Shown one piece after another: positions 57,640-64,000 of a stretch of 64,000 bases of DNA. A model generated the notes under the pieces. It did not search any database. It was not told the DNA's origin and saw only the letters and a program-made list of their open reading frames with translations. The translations under genes and the position numbers were made by a program. The DNA comes from Humulus lupulus (taxonomy: Eukaryota; Streptophyta; Magnoliopsida; Rosales; Cannabaceae): NCBI RefSeq assembly GCF_963169125.1, contig NC_084795.1, positions 262,193,042 to 262,257,041 on the forward strand, read 5' to 3'. Numbering within the stretch: the stretch's first letter is position 1; each line of letters starts with the position of its first letter.

Positions 57640-58520
57640 TAAAAATATGGTAGTTTTTACAAGTTGATTTTTAGTTTATTTTGAATATATGTTTAGTTGT
57701 TTTGAGAAATATTTTGAGTGTACTTAGAGTATATATATTATTTTATTTTAATTATATTTTAATTTTGTTGGTTGTTGTATTATTAATTTTCAATGATTTT
57801 TTAGTTTATTTATGGTTGATGTCTAATTGATTTCTAATTAAGTATATTTTTTAATAATTTAATTTAAGTTTCTTTTAAGTATATTTTGGATATAATTTTA
57901 GTTTATATTCAATATATGTTGGGTTGATTTTCTTTCTAAGTTTAATTAAATTATACATGATTTTATTTTGGTTATATATTTAGTTGTTCTTATTATATTT
58001 GAAGTATATTTTTAGCATATTTTAGTAAGTAGTGGGTTGATGTCTGGTTGATTTCTAATTAGTTATATTTTTTGTTTATTTTCGGTACATGGGGTATATC
58101 TTTAGTTTATTTTGAGTACTTTGGGTGAATATATTTTTAATTTTTGTTATTGTGTGGGTGATTTTTAGTGTTGATTTTTAGTTTATTTTAGGTATATTTG
58201 TAGTTGTTTTGAGGTACATTTTAGATTGATTTCTAGTTTAAAATATATTTTTTTGTTTAATTTTAGTTTATTTTAGGTATTCCTTGAGTTTGTATATATA
58301 TATATATATTTTAAAATAACTTTTGTGTTTAATGGTAATATTTTTCAAGCTATTTTTAGTTTATTTTGGAAGTATGTTTAGTTGTTTTGAGGTATATTTT
58401 AAGTTTATTTTTGACACATTTTAAATTGGAGGATAAGTTTTTTGAAGTTGCTATTTTGTTATTTTTTAGCTTATTTTGAGTTAAGTAATTGATTGATCTC
58501 TAATTAATTTGTAATTGTCT
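57640..58520. repeat. T-rich degenerate repeat region
   Basis: The plus strand is strongly T-rich and repeats variants of TTTTTAGTTTATTTTGAG, ATATTTTTAGTTGTTTTGAGG and GGTTGATGTCTAATTGATTTC (57808 and 58037). I see no regular period and no ORF. It may be a decayed tandem repeat. Confidence 0.5.
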
Positions 58521-59480
58521 TTTCAACACTGTATTGTTGTAGGGTTAATATCTAGTTGTTTTTTTAACACTATATTGTTGTGGGATTGATATTTTGTTAA
58601 AACCATATTTTTGTAATTATAAAACTTTAAAATCATATTTTTGAAAAGTAAAATTGAAAAAAAATAGGGAGTGTAAAAATGTAAATAAAAAATATATGCA
58701 TGTATGAAATCCCCCCAAAAAATACCATTATTTTTGTAAAAATCTCAAAAGAAAATTATCAGCACAAAAATAAGCCCAATACATTGGGCCAATATTACCT
58801 AGGTTTCTATTCTCCTCTCTCATCCACTCACACACAAAAGAAAAAAAAAATACAGAGCATCGCTTTCTCATCCACGTCCCCGGTTGCACGGCGGCACTCT
58901 CTTCCTCTGTTACCGTCTCTCTCCGCCACCCTCTCTTCCCTCCTCTGTCTTTCTTTCTTCTTTGAACTTTTTGGTTTTTTTTTTTTGATGATGAGAATAG
59001 AAGAATTTTGGGTTTCAATCATTTATGGGTTTTTGGCTAGTTTCAGTTTTGAGCTGGAATAATTATATGAAACTTTATATTTATGATGATGCTGTGCTAG
59101 CTAGATTGTGCAATAAAAGTTATAGGCACAGGAAAAGTTTTTTGCATGCTCCAAACTTGTATAATCAAATTGACATGTTCCACTTTGATGGTTTAATATC
59201 TGTACAACTGTCCTCCTCGTTTCTGTTGTTAGACTCTTCTTTGGGACTCAAATACTGGATCTAAACTAATATATATTCTTCTTTGGCGCCAAGCAACGGA
59301 AAAAGGACGAGGAAGTATTATGTAAATGTGGTGTAGTTATCTCTAAATTTTTTGTAAAATAGAGAAACTGATGGAGTGCCATTTTAGTACCTTTTACTGG
59401 ACCAGTTACAGTTAGTACAAGAAGAATCTTTGCTTTATTAGCTGTGCTTCGAGGCTTTGAGCTTTTACTAAAACATTTTT
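58521..59480. other. Possible transcribed leader-like region, no confident gene
   Basis: 58800-58990 is CT-rich with a GC-richer segment (CACGTCCCCGGTTGCACGGCGG), like a plant 5' leader or the end of a gene copy. The 120-residue ORF at 58700-59062 shows no domain and depends on low-complexity sequence. No splice-consistent continuation was found on either strand. Confidence 0.3.
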
Positions 59481-59597
59481 TCGTTTGGAGTTTGAGGTAA
59501 CGGTACACATTCTGTATGTATGATTTAAATCTGAGCTTTTGGAGTTTGAGGTAACGGTACATATTATGTAAGATGTATGATTTAAATCTGAGCTTTG
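59481..59597 (+). repeat. Direct tandem duplication of about 57 bp
   Basis: The unit starts TTGGAGTTTGAGGTAACGGT and ends GATTTAAATCTGAGCTTT. It occurs twice in succession (from about 59484 and 59540), with a few added bases in the second copy. Confidence 0.75.
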
Positions 59598-61473
59598 TTC
59601 TTGTACTGTGGACCCAACAAAACACATTCTTCTTTTTCTCTTTCGTTTTAAAGTTTCTGCCAAGATTAAAAAAATAAAATAAAGTTGTAATTTGCTTATT
59701 AATATTGTTCACATGCTTAAAATAAAGTTTCACCAACCAATAAAGAAAATTTTAACGCAAATTATTATATATATATATATATATTGAGGGGAAGGCAAAT
59801 TATTATAGTGTTTAAGACTTTTGATTGAGTACTGAGTGAGTAGTAGTACTCTATTCTTGTTCTAATGGCTGAAATGAGAAATTTTAGAAGCTAAAATATT
59901 GAATTTCTTCTTACCCAAAAAAGTAATTTTATATATCTTCCTTTTTTATTATGCCATAAACTTAGAATTCACTGCCCTTTATTACAATAAAGAAAAGTTT
60001 TCAAAAAAAATTTATCTTTTTGCTGAATCTAAACCTCGCATTGTCTCTAATTGCACAAACCCCAAGTAGTACAAATCAATTATCAAATTCCCATGTCGAC
60101 AACCCCATTTAAGGATTACATGAGATTTCTTTTTTTTCTTCTTTTAGTTGGGAAGGAGGGACCAGAGGTTCAATTATTAAGAGAGATAATTAGTAGTTAA
60201 TGATCATCTTTATGGTGCAGCGTACTCTAAGAAAGTATTTTTCCATACAATAATTTTGAACCAAATAGTGACTTAGGTAGACTAAATCTTTGGTTTTTGA
60301 GCCTAAGGAAACTAATGGAAGAAGCCAAATGCTGACATAACTAGTTATGTTATACATTAACTATTTTTATTAATTAAAACCAAGCCTAGCGCTTTAAAGT
60401 GTCCTTAAGCGTTGAAAATAAGTAAATAAATTTAAATGAAATGGGGGTGTAGTTGGTCTTCAACCTAGGCCCAACCTGTCTGAATCAGGTGGATTTAGGT
60501 AGTATAAGCTTTGTTTATATACACGTACACCTCTAATTACCTGTCATTCCACCTTGACGAAAACCCAAAAAACTAAAATAAAAATTAATATAATCTTTTA
60601 ATGGTCTAACATGGAGCAAAATTGCAAAGCAATTCACCTAACAAAAACAAATGTATCATTATCCAAAGTTTGGGGGAAACATTAAAAAATAATCATTTTC
60701 ATTTGTTTGAGTGACTTTATATTATTATTTTGAGCAGCATATGATGTGTTTAGCTTGAAAATTTTGTGAAAGATACAAAAAGATGTGATGGAATCTGTGT
60801 TGTTAGTAAAAAAATACTGAAAAGGAAAGGTTTGGATTTAATTGGATCACACTTGAGAGGAAATGTTGAAAAAAAATCAGTTGAGATGAGAGAGATGAAG
60901 GTTACAAAGGCTATAATTTTACTCAAAGACTCTTTGTAGAGTGAGATAAGCAATGCTTAAAAAGGTTCATATAGTGGGAGTTGGCTTTGTTCCGAAGCAC
61001 CAACCAAACTTACTCTCCTTTTTTTCGTCTCTACTTGACTACATCTATAGATATAGAATATACAGAAGAGACCCTTTTCTCTCTCTGTCAACCTACCACT
61101 CATTATCTCTCTCTCTCTCTGTGAAAATAACATACAGCAATCTGTAACACAGTAACACACCTCTTTCTCTCTCTAGCTCTTGCTTCTTCAATCCTGAATT
61201 TCCAAGGCAGCCCAGAGAAGAAAAATATATATATAAAAAAGGGTTAGAAAGAGAAAGTGATGATAGTCACGTCTCAACCTCCAAAGCCCTTCCTTGAATC
61301 CAACTCCAACTCTTCATTCATTCATTCATTCATATCCAAATCTTGGTTTTTTTTTCATAACCTCAAATAGTCAAAATCATAATAATTTAGGGACTTGAAA
61401 CAAAAAACTAAAAAAAGACTCTTTCTTTTTCATTCCTTTCTTCACAAACTTGTTTTTTTTTGGTCCCCAAAAC
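59598..61473 (+). promoter_or_regulatory. Upstream region and 5' leader of the RopGAP gene
   Basis: 59598-60950 shows no gene; a TA microsatellite is at about 59765-59784. From about 61040 the sequence becomes CT-rich, with CT dinucleotide tracts at about 61078-61086 and 61106-61120 and an ATTC microsatellite at about 61312-61333, typical of a plant 5' leader. The short ORFs at 60953-61147 and 60957-61160 are in this leader-like sequence and overlap on opposite strands. No TATA box could be assigned with confidence. Confidence 0.45.
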
Positions 61474-64000
61474 ATGACCGAGGTGCTTCAATCCCCATCT
61501 CATTTTCCTTCAACCTCAAGCTCTTCCACTCCATGTGCTCCACCTACACCCAATGATGGCTCTAGCTCTAGTGCCCTTATTAACAGTCCCATTGTAGATG
61601 AAATGGTCCAAACTCATTTGGGTTCAGAAGAAGAAGAAGAAGAAGAAGAAGAAGAAGAAGAAGAAGAAGAACAAGGAGGTGGGTTTGATAGAAAAAGGTT
61701 AGAAAGAGACAGAGAAGGAGATCAAGTCTCTGTTTTGGAGCTATTAATAGCTGCTTTTCGAAAGTCTTTAATTGGGTGTAGTCAAACTGAGAGAGGGAAG
61801 CTTTCTTCATCTTCAATGGAGATTGGATGGCCTTCTAATGTGAGGCACGTTGCCCATGTTACCTTTGACCGCTTTAATGGCTTTCTTGGTTTGCCTGTTG
61901 AGTTTGAACCTGAAGTTCCCAGGAGGCCTCCAAGTGCCAGGTCTGTTATCAAAATTTGTTCTTTTCTTTTTAATTAATAAGAATCTTTTCGTAATTTTAC
62001 AAGAATTTCTCTTCTCAGTGGGGTTGTAAGGTTATTTGTTTATGTAGTATTATTAAAATTGGTTTGAATTACTATAAACCATCTCACAAGAGTTCTCATA
62101 TATCTTTCTGTAAATTGCATCTTGGGTTTTAAATTTGGAAACTTTGTTCTATGTTTGTTCACCAAGAAAATTCTTTGCGGGATTGGGTTGTTGATAAGGC
62201 TTTCATTCTTGTTCTATTATGGAAATTGTATTCCTTCTCTGAAAACCATATCTCACACCCAAATTCTTTTGCTTTACTGCATAATTTGCTTAACTTGCAA
62301 GCCTTAATATGATATCTACCAACATTTGATTGTACCGATGGAAAAAACAGGTTCTTTATTATCTGTCCTTAAAACATATATTATGGGTGAAAAAAGAATT
62401 AATTTTCTGACATGCAGTAGGTGCATTTTGGGTGGTTTCCTTAAATATTTATATTAAGCTTTTGACCTTTGATGAACTAAATTGATTATACGTGTTAAGT
62501 CCAATATTCCTTGTATGGAAACTTCTTGTTTATACTAGTTCATTGTTCAATCAACTGACATGGATGAATTTTTTTAATACCTGAAGTGCAAATGTTTTTG
62601 GGGTTTCAACCGAGTCCATGCAGCTTTCATTTGATTCCAGAGGGAACAGTGTCCCTACAATTCTTCTGATGATGCAAAGACACTTATATGCTCGAGGGGG
62701 TTTACAAGTAAGTGAAGGTCCAATATTTGGTTTTCATTACTTTCTTCTGTAAATTTGGTAAGTCAGTAGTAGAAGACATTTGGTTTTTGAAACTTAAATC
62801 TACATTCAGGCTGAAGGGATCTTCAGAATTAATGCTGATAACAACCAAGAGGAGTATGTTAGGGATCAGTTAAATAGGGGAGTGATACCTGATGGTGTTG
62901 ATGTGCACTGTTTGGCAGGTCTTATTAAGGTAACTTAACTTACTTCATTATATCAAATGCTAATTCTGCTCTTAAAGCAATTTCAGTAAAAACCCAAATC
63001 AGTTTTCAGTTTGGTCAACTTATTTTTGAGTATTCGCTGATTGAAATCTCATTTTGTATACAATTTTGGTGATTGTTTAGGCTTGGTTTAGAGAGCTTCC
63101 AACTGGTTTGTTAGACTCCCTCTCACCCGAGCAGGTAATGCAGTCCCAAACAGAAGAGGAGTGTGCTCAACTTGTGAGAGTCCTTCCCCCAACAGAGTCT
63201 GCGTTGATTGATTGGGCAATAAACTTAATGGCTGATGTTGCACAGTTTGAACATCTGAATAAGATGAATGCACGCAATGTCGCCATGGTGTTTGCACCGA
63301 ACATGACTCAGGTTAGTATCATGTTAATTTGTGTTATGAGTTTCTTGAAAGAAGTATTTGTCAAGTTGAATCCTCCCTAGATTTTAGTAACTTCTACGCT
63401 AGATGGTGAACTTTTGGTGATGACTGTGTTGTTAACTTTTTGTTGCAGATGGCAGATCCTTTGACTGCATTGATGTATGCAGTTCAAGTGATGAATTTTC
63501 TCAAGAATCTTATCGTCAGGACACTTCGAGAAAGAGAAGACTCTGTGGTAGAAACGTGTCCCCACACCCGCCTAGAGCCTTCCAATGATGATGGGCACCA
63601 AAGCTCTTCCCATCCATTTCTGGAAGAGACCAAGGAGGAGACCAACTTGGAAGATGAAGGTGATAAAGCCTTTGTCACCGAAGAACCAGCTTTCGACAGC
63701 CCTTGTCACTCAACTCAAGATGAAAATTGTACAACAGGAGGTGGAGCTCAAAGTTTCCTATCTTCCATTGAGAATATCATTCCGGGAGGAAAATGGTCTC
63801 TTGTTGATAGCTGTCCTTGTGAAGTTGTATCCCAAGTTAGCTCTTTACAGAATGCTCTCCAAGATGGTTCCACAGGTCAGAGTGGGGATGCTCAAAAGAG
63901 CTTGCATAAGAACAAAACAGGTCAGTCAAGCACTTCAAGTTTCAAGAATGGTTCCAAGAAGTTGAATGAGCAGATAATCATTCAGAGCGCTCGAGCTAAT
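61474..64000 (+). CDS. Rho GTPase-activating protein with CRIB motif (RopGAP), 5' part
   Basis: Exons 61474-61940, 62587-62707, 62810-62929, 63081-63311 and 63449 to beyond 64000 give 497 residues so far, with GT-AG introns and continuous frame. The start MTEVLQSPS is the first ATG in frame. A run of 15 Glu (residues 52-66) is followed by the CRIB motif IGWPSNVRHVAHVTFDRF (about 117-134), which binds active ROP GTPase. The RhoGAP domain follows: GNSVPTILLMMQ, AEGIFRINADN with the arginine finger R202, DVHCLAGLIKAWFRELP, LSPEQVMQSQTEEE, and NARNVAMVFAPNMTQ. The CRIB-RhoGAP order is specific to plants. It accelerates GTP hydrolysis by ROPs at the plasma membrane, limiting polar growth signalling. 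After the domain the tail is Ser/Lys/Asn-rich. The 3' end is cut by the window. Confidence 0.95.
61627..61671 (+). repeat. GAA microsatellite coding poly-Glu
   Basis: Fifteen uninterrupted GAA codons lie inside exon 1 of the RopGAP gene, before the CRIB motif. All are the same codon, so the tract is likely to vary in length between individuals. Confidence 0.95.

Noticed and set aside
58700..59062. 120-residue ORF, plus strand
   Set aside because: Mostly translated low-complexity A-, CT- and T-rich sequence; no domain, no continuation.

Overview
The window is nuclear DNA of a flowering plant, most likely a eudicot. It has AT-rich intergenic DNA, GT-AG introns, a SAUR gene, a plant-specific CRIB-RhoGAP (RopGAP) gene and thick layers of LTR retrotransposons, Helitrons and MITEs. 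I cannot fix the species; a Rosales/Cannabaceae-like genome is only a guess. I see no rRNA, tRNA, CRISPR array, prokaryotic operon or organelle block.

Layout. 1-5009 is a pile of LTR pieces: a minus-strand Ty3/gypsy-type LTR meeting a plus-strand LTR of related type at 925/926, then a copia 3' end with its LTR, then another gypsy-type LTR fragment. 6890-10345 is an intact three-exon gene for an acyltransferase-like protein, with a Tourist-like MITE in its first intron. 11075-11455 (minus) is an intact intronless SAUR gene. 11500-21840 has no convincing gene. It holds a Helitron with a textbook 3' hairpin-CTAG end interrupted by a solo LTR, two foldback MITEs, a solo LTR and two tiny poly(A) insertions with target-site duplications.

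21840-39051 is a three-level nest. A decayed copia element is split by a 15.3-kb Ty3/gypsy element of the Tat lineage (23213-38517), flanked by an exact 5-bp duplication; the interrupted copia reading frame resumes on the far side. The Tat element carries gag-pol with two RNase H domains on the plus strand, a 12-copy ~60-bp minisatellite, and a multi-exon antisense ORF (aORF) on the minus strand. The aORF is itself split by a 2.2-kb solo LTR.

40171-50153 is a second copia element with ~1.7-kb LTRs and gag-pol broken by five stops and two frameshifts; its right LTR end lies in a 767-bp tandem duplication. 51995-56051 is a young third copia element (476-bp LTRs differing at only a handful of sites) that lost gag and protease in a deletion starting at its primer-binding site. 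56491-57216 is a second Helitron, followed by a foldback MITE and T-rich degenerate repeats.

61474-64000 is the 5' part of a RopGAP gene (CRIB plus RhoGAP domains, five exons seen) that continues past the window. The three host genes look intact and are not functionally linked as far as the sequence shows. No retroelement here has an uninterrupted set of proteins. I did not find a clearly new gene system. The most unusual items are the antisense gene and minisatellite inside the Tat element, the nesting history readable from target-site duplications, and the poly(A) micro-insertions.
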